The position numbers were made by a program, and so were the translations under genes. A stretch of DNA of 64,000 nt, from assembly GCA_012517065.1 (NCBI GenBank), contig JAAYVR010000123.1:1-64000 (forward strand), read 5' to 3'. Shown in pieces: positions 10,214 through 21,834 of this stretch (its first letter is position 1; each line of letters starts with the position of its first letter). Below the pieces are notes generated by a model, which was not told the DNA's origin, did no database searches, and saw only the letters and a list, made by a program, of their open reading frames with translations. The stretch comes from Verrucomicrobiota bacterium (GTDB lineage Bacteria > Verrucomicrobiota > Verrucomicrobiia > Limisphaerales > J093).

Positions 10214-10570
10214 TGCACAACATTAGACAGTACACAGTCAAAATCAAACTCTGCTTTGCGCGGCTGCGTCTCAGATCGAGCATTTGCGCAGTGGCATAAC
10301 GCGAAACGGGCTCTTGCACCTCTTTGTGCCTTGCCCGCCTCGCCACGGTGATTCTCAGGTTCGAATAATCGAGGTTTGGGTCCTGCGCCTCATCTAATCC
10401 TTGATCGAGCTGTAAAGTGTCTGGGCTGGCTATGGGGAATCCACGGCCGACACGTTTGCATTGGTTTCGCGATGGCAGGCCAGATGCGGTTGCGCTGTGC
10501 TGTGCAGTCATACGAACGAATGTTTCCGAAGTTGCGTGAAAGAACTGATTCGGCGATAAAATCCGCGGCA

Positions 10571-13500
10571 ATGCACGAGTTTGAGCAGGAACCGCGCACG
10601 GGCGAACGTCTGGTCAAGTTTGCAGGCGACTCGGTGTGTTTTAAGCTGCGAGTTGCGAGTGGCAAGCCGTGGCCGGACGGGTGGCGCGCTTTTCTCAGAA
10701 CAAACCTCGGACGCGCCGACGCTTTGCGTGAAGAAATACTGTCGGAGGTCGAGCACGGGCGTCCGCCCATCGCAAAATCATGGCACGACATTCCGATGCG
10801 ATGTGCGGGGAACGTGTGGGAGGTGGAGCTGCCGCTGGTTGAGGTTGGCTATTTTCGCGCCAAGGCGTATGCGGTTGACACTCGCGGCTGGCAACACTGG
10901 CCGACCGGGCCGGATGTTGGGATCAACGTTCAGCCCAATGCATGTCGGACATGGAACATCCTTTATTGCGCATTCCCGCGAATGTTTGGTCCGACAAAGA
11001 GTGCATCGGCAACGGTCAACGAAGCGCTCGAGCACCGGCTTCGGGAATTGGATGCGCGGGGGTACACTGTCATCCCGCCCTCGGGGAAACTGCGCGACCT
11101 AGTGCGCGAACTTCCGCACATCTTCGACACGCTGGGCTGCAGGATTCTTCATTTGTTGCCGGTGAATCCGGTTCCGACGACGTACGCGCGGTTTGGCCGT
11201 TTTGGGAGCCCGTACGCTGCTGGGGACTTGCTGGCGATTGATCCGGCACTGATCGAATTCGATCGGAAAACTACAGGGGTTGACCAGTTTCGAGAATTGA
11301 CGCGTGCGGTGCATGCGCGGGGCGGCTGGGTGTTTCTCGACATGGCGATCAACCACACCGGCTGGGAATCGACGCTGCAATGGCGGCATCCGGAATGGTT
11401 CATGCGAAAACACAACGGCACGTTTGTCAGTCCGGGCGCATGGGGCGTGACCTGGGAGGACCTTGTCGAGTTGGAACATGCGAATCCGGAGCTGCGACGT
11501 CATCTGGCTGATGTGTTTATTGAATGGTGTAGGCGTGGCGTGGACGGTTTCAGATGTGATGCGGGTTATTTTGTGCCGCGGGATGTATGGCGCTACATCA
11601 TCGCCAAGGTGCACATGGAATTCCCGGACACGGTGTTTTTCCTCGAAGGCCTCGGCGGCGCGTGGGAGATCACGGAGGACCTGTTGACCGAAGGCGGGTT
11701 CCAATGGGCGTACTCGGAGTTGTTCCAAAACTACGATGGATTGCAGGTTTCCGGGTACCTTGACCATGCAATCAAAAAGAGCCGAAGTGTGGGGCTGCTG
11801 GTTCATTATTCCGAAACCCACGACAATCCGCGCCTGGCTGCCCGTGGGCGGGAATGGTCGCTCTTGCGAAATCGGCTCTGTGGTTTGACAAGTGTGAGTG
11901 GTTGTTTCGGTTTCACTTGCGGCGTTGAATGGCTGGCAAAGGAAAAGGTGGATGTGCATGGGAGCAGTGGCATGGCATGGGGAAACGCAGACAACATAAT
12001 CCCTGAATTGGCCCGGCTGAATCGGCTTTTGGCCGAGCACCCGTGCTTTTTCGATGGCGCGCATCTCGAGCGGCTCAGCCCGCACGGTTCGCCAGTCTAT
12101 GCACTCAAGAGGACATCGCGCGAAGGGCTCGATTCGGTGCTGGTGCTTGTCAACACCGATACCAGCGCACGCCAGAAAATCGAGTTGAGGACGGACCAAA
12201 TTGCGCCAGCGGGGTTTCAAGTGGACCTGTTGAATCAGCCGCTGCCCAACACGGTGGTCAAAGGGGACAAGGCCGTGTTCGACCTCCCACCTGCTTCGGC
12301 TTACTGCCTTGCGGGGACAACGTCGCCGCACGGACTCAGTGGTGAGGCATACAGAAGACGATGTGCAGCACGCGCAATCGCGCTGAGCATTTTGAAAAGG
12401 CATGTTCCACCGGAGCTCATCAACCCTGCTGAAATTGACGCGCTTGCCGACCGGGTGGGACACGATCTTGCCGGCTTTTTGAGTGCTGCGACGTACCTCG
12501 AGGAAAGCTTCGCCACCGCAAACCAAAAACAAACTTCCTGTTCTGCGGAATCAACCGACAAGGCAGGCTCTCCGGTTTTGCTCGAAAAACTCGAAAAGGC
12601 GCGGGGACTGTTCCCGCGTGTGGTTTGTTGGACGGTTTCCGACAGCAGGCGGGTGACGCTTGTGCCGACGGATCACTGGCTGTTGATTGAGCATTCGAGT
12701 CCTTTTCATGTGAACATTAAAGCACAGGATGCGACAGTTCATTGGCAGGCCCGCTCTGAACGAATTGGGAACAGGCATGTGGCGTGTTATCCGCCACGTC
12801 GAAACGCAGGCATGGCGCTGTTGCGGTTTGAGAGTTATGCAGACAAACCTGCTGAGACGACAGCAGCAATTGAGTTTCTGGACACCTCGACGAAAGCGGG
12901 ACCCGTCAAAGTGCGATATCCGGAGGACAGAATTGTGCTGCTCACAAACGGTCGGGGTGCAATGGCGCGTTTCTGCCTTGATTTTGGCGCGGTCAGATCG
13001 AAGTACGACTGTCTCCTTGGCGCGAATCTGAGCGCAGAACATCCTGCCGACCGACACGTTTTTGCGAAGCGTGCACGCGTGTGGGCAAGTGCTGACGGTT
13101 TTCTGTCGCCGTTGGATGCAAGGCATCTGGTGGATTTCGATCCCGGCCCGCCTGCACGCTGGATGTTTCACGTTCCAGCGGGTGATGGGCGGCTGGTTGG
13201 GGTTCTCGTTGAGGCGTGCATGTTGGAAGGTCGGAACACAACTGTGCTGAGGTTTTCAAGGCTCGCACCCGGCAACATGCGCCACCAGACAAAACACGCA
13301 AACCAAAGCGGGCCCGGCCGGACAACACCCGTTCACGACGTGCGACTGACGGTGCGGATCGACATTGAAGACCGCAATTTTCATCAGGAAACCTTTCGGA
13401 CTCCCGGCGCAGAACATCATTTTGCAAGCCACTGCCGCCCGATTGAATCCAAACACGCGGCGAATTGGGAGGGCCCATGCGCGTACATTGGCTTCGAGTT

Positions 13501-15109
13501 TTCGCCTGCGGCAGACCGCCAATTGCGCGTTTGGGCAATGCGCACCAGCAGCCAGGAAAACACCCCCACCAACTGCCTCGCAGCACCCGGGCAGTCAACG
13601 CTCATGGCATACCATCCCGAGCCGGAATGGTGCGAACGCATTCCGCATCCTGTCGAAGCAACTCGCGGGTTAACAGCCGAAGGCGCAGCTTACAGCCCGG
13701 GATGGTTCGAACTCTCACTGGGAGAAGACGAGAGTGTTCACGTAGTCGCCTGCGCTGACTCGACCGACCCGGCCGCAGATGAAATTCAACGTGGTTTCGG
13801 AGCCGGTGCCGGCGAGCCGCAACGGCATTCGCGCGTGACCACTTTGGACTTGCAAACCACGCTGACAACTGCGGCGAAGAGCTTCCTGGTACGCCGAGGT
13901 TCTGCGTGGTCTGTAATTGCCGGTTATCCGTGGTTCCTCGAATGGGGGCGGGATTCGCTCATAGCTGCGCGCGGGCTGATTTCACTCGGGTGGCTGAAAG
14001 AAACCGAGAGTTTGCTCACATTGTTCGGACGATTCGAGAAGGACGGGACATTGCCAAACATGCTCATCGGGGAACACGGCGGCAACAGGGATTCTTCGGA
14101 TGCGCCCCTCTGGTATGGCCTCGCTTGCGATGAATACGCGCTTGCTTTGGCCGCGCCTGACGGTTCGGCCGGAACCACGCGGCCCTCGAGTGCAGAGTCG
14201 TTCTACAGGAAGAAAATCGATTCAACCGGCCGGAGCATTGTTGATGTTCTCAGATCGATCGCCGGCTCGTACCTGCGCGGCACGCCGAACGGAATCAGGG
14301 TGGACCCGAGTTCAGGGCTGGTGTGGAGCCCGAGCCACTTCACGTGGATGGACACAAATTTCCCGCCATGCTCACCGCGAGAGGGTTTCCCAATCGAAAT
14401 CCAGGCTCTTTGGATTCGGCTGCTCCGACAATTGGAAAACCTGAATGTGCCGCCCGTTGCCGAACGCTGGGGTATTCTTGCCGACCGCGCACTCGAATCG
14501 ATGGACCGGTTGTTCTGGCTCGAAAAGAAAGGGTGGTTCGCTGATGTATTGCTTGCTCCGGCTGGTCAACCTGCCACCGCGGCGCGCCCTGACGAGGCGT
14601 TAAGAAGCAACTGCCTAATACCCATTGCGCTCGGCCTGCTCAAAGGCGGCAAAGCTCGCATGTGCGTTGCCGCTGCACAGCGCCATTTGTTGGTGCCGGG
14701 CGGACTTAGGTCGCTTGCTCCACTACCCGTCAGCCCGCCTCTGCCAATTTACGGTCCCGGTGGGCAATTGTTGAATGACCCGGACAACCCGTACTTTGGC
14801 AGATACGAAGGCGACGAGGATACTCGCCGGAAACCCGCGTACCACAACGGGACGGCGTGGGTCTGGATGCTGCCGGTGTTTTGCGAAGCGCTTGCGCGGG
14901 CATGGGACTTCGAGCCCGCCGCCGTATCTGCGGCAATGGCATACCTGTGCAGTGCAAAGCGCCTCTTGCTCGAGGGATGCGTCGGACAACTCCCCGAAAT
15001 CATGGACGGCGACGCGCCTCACACGCTCCGCGGATGCGACGCTCAGGCATGGAGCGTGACTGAAACTCTGAGGGTATTGAGAATTCTCGAGGCCGATCAA
15101 CCACTGTGA
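10571..15109 (+). CDS. Glycogen debranching enzyme-like fusion: GH13 alpha-amylase domain plus C-terminal GH133 amylo-alpha-1,6-glucosidase
   Basis: GH13 motifs DMAINHTGW, GVDGFRCDAGYF, FFLEGLGG, SETHDNPR; GH133-like WFLEWGRDSLIAARGLISLG; ORF opens at 10376, start uncertain (10472 or 10571). Confidence 0.85.
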   Translation: MHEFEQEPRTGERLVKFAGDSVCFKLRVASGKPWPDGWRAFLRTNLGRADALREEILSEVEHGRPPIAKSWHDIPMRCAGNVWEVELPLVEVGYFRAKAYAVDTRGWQHWPTGPDVGINVQPNACRTWNILYCAFPRMFGPTKSASATVNEALEHRLRELDARGYTVIPPSGKLRDLVRELPHIFDTLGCRILHLLPVNPVPTTYARFGRFGSPYAAGDLLAIDPALIEFDRKTTGVDQFRELTRAVHARGGWVFLDMAINHTGWESTLQWRHPEWFMRKHNGTFVSPGAWGVTWEDLVELEHANPELRRHLADVFIEWCRRGVDGFRCDAGYFVPRDVWRYIIAKVHMEFPDTVFFLEGLGGAWEITEDLLTEGGFQWAYSELFQNYDGLQVSGYLDHAIKKSRSVGLLVHYSETHDNPRLAARGREWSLLRNRLCGLTSVSGCFGFTCGVEWLAKEKVDVHGSSGMAWGNADNIIPELARLNRLLAEHPCFFDGAHLERLSPHGSPVYALKRTSREGLDSVLVLVNTDTSARQKIELRTDQIAPAGFQVDLLNQPLPNTVVKGDKAVFDLPPASAYCLAGTTSPHGLSGEAYRRRCAARAIALSILKRHVPPELINPAEIDALADRVGHDLAGFLSAATYLEESFATANQKQTSCSAESTDKAGSPVLLEKLEKARGLFPRVVCWTVSDSRRVTLVPTDHWLLIEHSSPFHVNIKAQDATVHWQARSERIGNRHVACYPPRRNAGMALLRFESYADKPAETTAAIEFLDTSTKAGPVKVRYPEDRIVLLTNGRGAMARFCLDFGAVRSKYDCLLGANLSAEHPADRHVFAKRARVWASADGFLSPLDARHLVDFDPGPPARWMFHVPAGDGRLVGVLVEACMLEGRNTTVLRFSRLAPGNMRHQTKHANQSGPGRTTPVHDVRLTVRIDIEDRNFHQETFRTPGAEHHFASHCRPIESKHAANWEGPCAYIGFEFSPAADRQLRVWAMRTSSQENTPTNCLAAPGQSTLMAYHPEPEWCERIPHPVEATRGLTAEGAAYSPGWFELSLGEDESVHVVACADSTDPAADEIQRGFGAGAGEPQRHSRVTTLDLQTTLTTAAKSFLVRRGSAWSVIAGYPWFLEWGRDSLIAARGLISLGWLKETESLLTLFGRFEKDGTLPNMLIGEHGGNRDSSDAPLWYGLACDEYALALAAPDGSAGTTRPSSAESFYRKKIDSTGRSIVDVLRSIAGSYLRGTPNGIRVDPSSGLVWSPSHFTWMDTNFPPCSPREGFPIEIQALWIRLLRQLENLNVPPVAERWGILADRALESMDRLFWLEKKGWFADVLLAPAGQPATAARPDEALRSNCLIPIALGLLKGGKARMCVAAAQRHLLVPGGLRSLAPLPVSPPLPIYGPGGQLLNDPDNPYFGRYEGDEDTRRKPAYHNGTAWVWMLPVFCEALARAWDFEPAAVSAAMAYLCSAKRLLLEGCVGQLPEIMDGDAPHTLRGCDAQAWSVTETLRVLRILEADQPL

Positions 15110-15147
15110 CGCCGCCCGAGTAGCTTGAAAAGTGCACAGCCCCCTAA

Positions 15148-15284
15148 CCCGGAAATCTCACCGCTCACCCCCTCGGATTCGCCCGTGCCTTCACTCCGGT
15201 GAGATTTCCGGGGCCCGCATATTCCTTGGTTGCTTGAAGACACCCGTTTCGCAGACTGCTCAGGGTATCAAATATGCGGGCTAA
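15148..15284 (-). repeat. Composite double hairpin (modules H+N), reverse orientation relative to 27761 and 43822
   Basis: cccggaaatctcaccg...cggtgagatttccgggg then cccgcatattccttggttgcttgaagacacccgtttcgcagactgctcagggtatcaaatatgcgggctaa. Confidence 0.85.
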
Positions 15285-15344
15285 GGCAGGACCCGAACAG
15301 CGGCGGGCGCGACATCGCCCCATGCGCCGGGCAACCGATCACTG

Positions 15345-15611
15345 TTCGGGTTCCGTATTTACGCGGAAACTAGAACACTGTCCGTAACAGCTCCGGAGCG
15401 CCAACGATGCCGCGCTCTGCCGTTCATGAAACCGTGCCCGAGGCAGGGGAAGCGCTCCGCGTACACCACAAACAACGTGTCTGTCCCCATATCGGCATCC
15501 GAGGGGTTCCTCCGCAGACTTGGGCGGCGGCCGATTGGAACAAGAGGCAATTTGCGGACCACACCGCAATCCGGGGACAAGACCCAAACAACGAGCCTGT
15601 CACTCTATTTG
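15345..15611 (+). repeat. Composite intergenic repeat island
   Basis: gccgttcatgaaaccgtg, acaacgtgtctgtccccatatcggc, ctccgcagacttggg...gattggaacaagaggcaatttgcgg, ccaaacaacgagcctgtcactctattt. Confidence 0.85.
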
Positions 15612-15747
15612 GTCTGTTGGGACGCAGGATGCCACAACCCAGTTCGGCAGTCCGACATCGCCGGGATGTCAGCGAGGCGCCATGGTGAAGTGGGGAGCTT
15701 CATTGGAGGAGTGCGTCACCATTGCGGCCTGTCTCCCGGAAAACCCC

Positions 15748-15816
15748 CAGCCCGGAAATCTCACCGGAATGAACCTCGGGGTATCTTGGGCAGGAAACCG
15801 GTGAGGTTTCCTGGTC
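15748..15816. repeat. Module H hairpin
   Basis: cagcccggaaatctcaccggaatgaacctcggggtatcttgggcaggaaaccggtgaggtttcctgg, 10 nt past the stop of the minus-strand gene. Confidence 0.75.
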
Positions 15817-15825
15817 CGAGAGGTT

Positions 15826-18135
15826 CTACCAAACCCTGATGTTTGTCCAGCCGTGGCGGAGCGTTTCGAACGGACCCGGGCGCGGGTTTGTCGCGTTTCG
15901 CGCCTTCCCCAAATAGTCGATGTCGATTGCCAACGGGGAATCGTCCGGGGCAACGTACGGCACCTTGGATACCCGGGGTTTGCCCAACAGTGCGCTGGTA
16001 ACCGGGGAAGTCCGCGATCGCAATACGGCTTTATCCAAGGCGATCTCGAGTTCGACGCGGCCCCGTTTTTGCACGAGCGCAGGCTTCGGATCGAACTCGT
16101 TCAAAACGATCGCATCCGGTTCGTTTTTCCATGGGCGGGCTCCGTTCAGATAGACATTGCCGCCGGTCATGATTGGGAATTCGCGCCAGTCATAGACCCA
16201 CAGGCCGTACCCGCCGCTCCATTGTGGGTCTTTGGAAACGGATTGTTCGGCAGTTGCGGTTGCGCGGCCCTTGCCAATGAAGATGTTGTTGAAAAACCGA
16301 TCGTCGCCGCCGTGGATGTTGGTCAGTCCGGCCACCGCCGTGCTGTGGGCCGGGTGCCACGGCGTTTCGCGGCTGAGTTCGGGTCGGCTGATTATTCGGC
16401 CGGCGAACAGGTTGTGCGCGTAAGCGCCGCCTTCAGACATATCAAGCAAGCTGACCTGTGAGAGAAACAGGTTGTTGTCCACGAGAAACGGTCCGTGGTT
16501 GACCTCGACGAACAAATCCTGGCCAGAGTTATCATGGAACAGGTTCCGGGTAACGCGAGTACCCTGGGCCATCCAATCAAGCCATAGCCCGAGGCAGGTT
16601 TGATAGATGTGATTGTCGCGGATCGTGGTGTCGATCGCAGCGTGAAACTTGATGCCCGCCATTTCAGCCCCGGAGAAGAGCCTGCGCACATGGACGTGAT
16701 GGATGGTGTTGCCGGAAACTGTGCTGAAGGCCGCGCCAAGGCTTCCCACGATCCCAGCCTGCTCGCAATGCGAAATCGTGTTGTTGCGCACTATGTGGTG
16801 GCCGATGGTGTCCCTGTTCCAACCGTTGGCAAGGGCACGCTCGATCGTTTTCACGTACCCTTCGGCGGTGTTCGCCGAGGTGTTGTCGTATTGATCGCCG
16901 TACTTGCCAAGAGAAATGCCGGAGCAAACCGAGTGGCTGATGACGTTGTTCTCGATAATCCAGCCTTTGCTCCAATGGGTCCCGATCAAGCCGATCTGTT
17001 CAGCGGTTGGTGGCGCCCACGGCGTGGCTGCGTGGCGCATGATGAAACCCCGCACGGTGATGTAATTCCGACCGGGCCGGTCAGGATAGAAAACCGTGCG
17101 CCGGACATTGATCTCGACCAATTGCTTGTTCGGGTCAACGCCCGGGAACTGGGCCCAAATTGTCGTGTTCGAGCCGTCCACTTTTGTGAACCAGAGCGCA
17201 CTTGGCACCGACGCCGGCTTTCCGCTCTTGAACACCAGGCAAACAGTCCTGACGCCGCGCACAGGCTTGGTCTTGGCCGTGAACGAAGACCACGACTGCC
17301 AATCGCCGGTGCCGGAGACAACGCAGGTCCCGAGCAATTCGCCTTCGGGATTGTCCAAATGCACCTCAATCAACCCCCCTTGCGCCGCCGACGAAGCGCG
17401 GAATTCGATCTGCCTCGTGCCTTTGCCAAAATCGACCCGGTCGTATCGCACCCAATCGCCGTGCTCGATCCATCCGATGCATTGGCCGCCTTCGGAGCAT
17501 TGCGCAGTTTGAACCCCCTGCTGCGCAGCAAAATCGGCCGCCGCAATTTTGCTGCCGCGACCGGTGTTTGCGACAGGCCGGAACCACGCCACGTTCAGCA
17601 GGTATTGGCCGACCCCGCCCGAGGCGGTCTTGCCCCGGCCGAACAACTCGTCCAAGCTGGCGGCTTCTGTCAACCACTCGCCGTTCAGATACACAGCGCC
17701 GGTGTGATGCTCGCGGCCTCGCGGATCAAACCAATCACCGCGAATCAGGTCTTGGTAGGGATTGAAATCCCCAAAGAACGTGTTCGGGATGACCACCTGC
17801 CAAACGTCGCCTTCGACCTTTTTCCAACCGCCGATGACTTCGGAGCCTTTGATCTCGACCTTTGCCCCAGGAGCTGCCTGATACACGATTCGGCGCATGT
17901 CTGATTCGCCGCCGCGCGGTGGGTTGACTCGCTCGCGGTACACCCCTTCGTGCACGGTGATCACGTCACCGGGCTGTGCGACCCGAGCCGCAGCAGAAAT
18001 CGTCTTGAAAGGGCGGCGCGCCGACCCGTCGTGCCGATCGTCGCCAATGCGTGCGGACACGTGAAACTCGGCTGCCATCAGCGGGAGAAGACCACCAGTC
18101 ATCCAGACACAGAATAAGATGGAGATGGAACGCAT
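15826..18135 (-). CDS. Secreted right-handed beta-helix (pectate-lyase-like) protein with carbohydrate-binding-like segment
   Basis: Signal MRSISILFCVWMTGGLLPLMAAEFHVS; DGSARRPFKTISAAARVAQPGDVITVHEGVYRERV; repeated N-N-x-I/H segments; ORF opens at 18474 but that part translates repeat DNA. Confidence 0.85.
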   Translation of the reverse strand: MRSISILFCVWMTGGLLPLMAAEFHVSARIGDDRHDGSARRPFKTISAAARVAQPGDVITVHEGVYRERVNPPRGGESDMRRIVYQAAPGAKVEIKGSEVIGGWKKVEGDVWQVVIPNTFFGDFNPYQDLIRGDWFDPRGREHHTGAVYLNGEWLTEAASLDELFGRGKTASGGVGQYLLNVAWFRPVANTGRGSKIAAADFAAQQGVQTAQCSEGGQCIGWIEHGDWVRYDRVDFGKGTRQIEFRASSAAQGGLIEVHLDNPEGELLGTCVVSGTGDWQSWSSFTAKTKPVRGVRTVCLVFKSGKPASVPSALWFTKVDGSNTTIWAQFPGVDPNKQLVEINVRRTVFYPDRPGRNYITVRGFIMRHAATPWAPPTAEQIGLIGTHWSKGWIIENNVISHSVCSGISLGKYGDQYDNTSANTAEGYVKTIERALANGWNRDTIGHHIVRNNTISHCEQAGIVGSLGAAFSTVSGNTIHHVHVRRLFSGAEMAGIKFHAAIDTTIRDNHIYQTCLGLWLDWMAQGTRVTRNLFHDNSGQDLFVEVNHGPFLVDNNLFLSQVSLLDMSEGGAYAHNLFAGRIISRPELSRETPWHPAHSTAVAGLTNIHGGDDRFFNNIFIGKGRATATAEQSVSKDPQWSGGYGLWVYDWREFPIMTGGNVYLNGARPWKNEPDAIVLNEFDPKPALVQKRGRVELEIALDKAVLRSRTSPVTSALLGKPRVSKVPYVAPDDSPLAIDIDYLGKARNATNPRPGPFETLRHGWTNIRVW

Positions 18136-18201
18136 GCGCAAGTTTTTGGCTTGAACCGGCTTCAAGACAAGCAGTTTCGTGCGGCAAACTTCGGAAATAG
18201 A

Positions 18202-18500
18202 GGGACAGGCTCGTTGTTTGGGTTTTGCCCCCGGATTGCGGCACGCCCCGCAGATTGTTCCTTGTTCCAATCCGCGGTTGCCGAAGTCTGCGGAGGAAGC
18301 TGTCGGGCACCGATATGGGGACAGGCACGTTGTTTGGGCACAGAAACAAAGCGGCAGCAAGCTGCCGCACTCCAAACGCTTCGCGCCGACCAACGCCCAC
18401 TGCTTCCGCGGCAGCGCGTGAAAAACCATCGGGATCAGCAGCGAGATCGAATGCGGCCGCATGGGGACAGACACGTAGTTGGTTCGGAGCGGCGCAGATC
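18202..18500 (-). repeat. Composite intergenic repeat island, reverse orientation, including the GCGGCAGCAAGCTGCCGC palindrome
   Basis: gggacaggctcgttgtttgggttttgcccccggattgcgg, aagtctgcggaggaagc, atatggggacaggcacgttgtttg, gcggcagcaagctgccgcactcc. Confidence 0.88.
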
Positions 18501-18561
18501 GCCCCTTGGGGAAGGCTAAAAGGGCTGGGGTACCATAATCAGGACCAGAAAGCTTTCAGTT

Positions 18562-18654
18562 TTCCGCGTAAACGCGGAAGTCTGGCAGCGATGGGTTTTT
18601 CTGCGCATTGGGCGATGCCGCGCCCACGGCTGCTAGGGTCCCGCCTTCAGGCGG
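18562..18654 (+). repeat. Module R: 'CCGCGTAAACGCGGAA...CCGCCTTCAGGCGG'
   Basis: Similar block, reversed, at 53423-53513. Confidence 0.6.
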
Positions 18655-18690
18655 CTTTGAAACGAGCATTCATCGAGCAGTAATGCCTCT

Positions 18691-18801
18691 GAACGTTCCA
18701 CGTTGAGCGTTGTACGTCGAACGTTCTCAAACAGAAGACCAAACTGATCAAGCTATCGACACTTTCAACGTCCAACGTACAACGTTCAACCCGCAACGTT
18801 C
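18691..18801. repeat. Large imperfect palindrome built of AACGTT-like words (arms about 35 bp, loop about 41 bp)
   Basis: Left arm gaacgttccacgttgagcgttgtacgtcgaacgtt; right arm aacgtccaacgtacaacgttcaacccgcaacgttc. Confidence 0.85.
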
Positions 18802-18864
18802 AACTGGGCCGCGGGTTTGCCAACCGAGTGGCGTTGTCCCCCCACGGCCGTTAGAGTCCCGCCA

Positions 18865-18903
18865 TTAGGCGATAGAGTTTCATGTGGTCGGGAGTTACTC
18901 CGG
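18865..18903 (+). repeat. 39-bp dispersed repeat, copy 1
   Basis: ttaggcgatagagtttcatgtggtcgggagttactccgg; copy 2 at 32491-32529. Confidence 0.8.
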
Positions 18904-18965
18904 TAGCGCTGCGTTCGCCGGGGGGGCTTGATCGGGGCGCTTTTCCCAGCGACGTAGTCGCAGCA

Positions 18966-19080
18966 GATATTTCGGAGCGGGCCGTGGCTGGGAGTCCGCA
19001 TAAGGCGGGCGCAGGAATCTGGGCAGTGGCCGTGGGGCAACTTTGGTTCCGGCTACGCGGGCCTGGGAAATATGCGGGCT
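18966..19080 (+). repeat. Module M repeat
   Basis: atatttcggagcgg...ggcgggcgcaggaatctgggcagtggccgtggggcaactttggttccggctacgcgggcctgggaaatatgcggg; relative at 51612-51730. Confidence 0.7.
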
Positions 19081-19190
19081 GAAGGCGAGACACGTGACCG
19101 TGGTTGGGGGGAACCACAACTAATGCCACCGGCCTGCGCGGATGGACCCAATATGTGGTGGGGATGCCGTTCTGTGCTGCTATTTTTCGG

Positions 19191-19220
19191 TTGCTATTAT
19201 GGGGCCGAAAGGTGTATCAT
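19191..19220 (+). promoter_or_regulatory. Candidate sigma70-like promoter upstream of gyrB
   Basis: TTGCTA - 18 nt - TATCAT; sequence match only. Confidence 0.3.
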
Positions 19221-19308
19221 CAGGCATGTTGGTCCGGGTAGGCTGAATGAGTCCGGGCCGGCGCTGTTATGAGCTGCCGAGATGATCTCGAGCGGCGGTC
19301 CTGCATAA

Positions 19309-21822
<2,514 letters not shown>

Positions 21823-21834
21823 GATTGAGTGCCA

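Noticed and set aside
11099-12532. 477-aa minus-strand ORF inside the debranching enzyme gene
   Set aside because: Antisense to strong GH13 coding sequence; no family features.
15748-15816. Module H as a simple Rho-independent terminator
   Set aside because: Long loop and no U-tract after the stem; a role at 3' ends remains possible but it is not a canonical terminator.
16600-17904. 434-aa plus-strand ORF opposite the beta-helix gene
   Set aside because: Antisense shadow; the minus frame has a signal peptide and beta-helix repeats.
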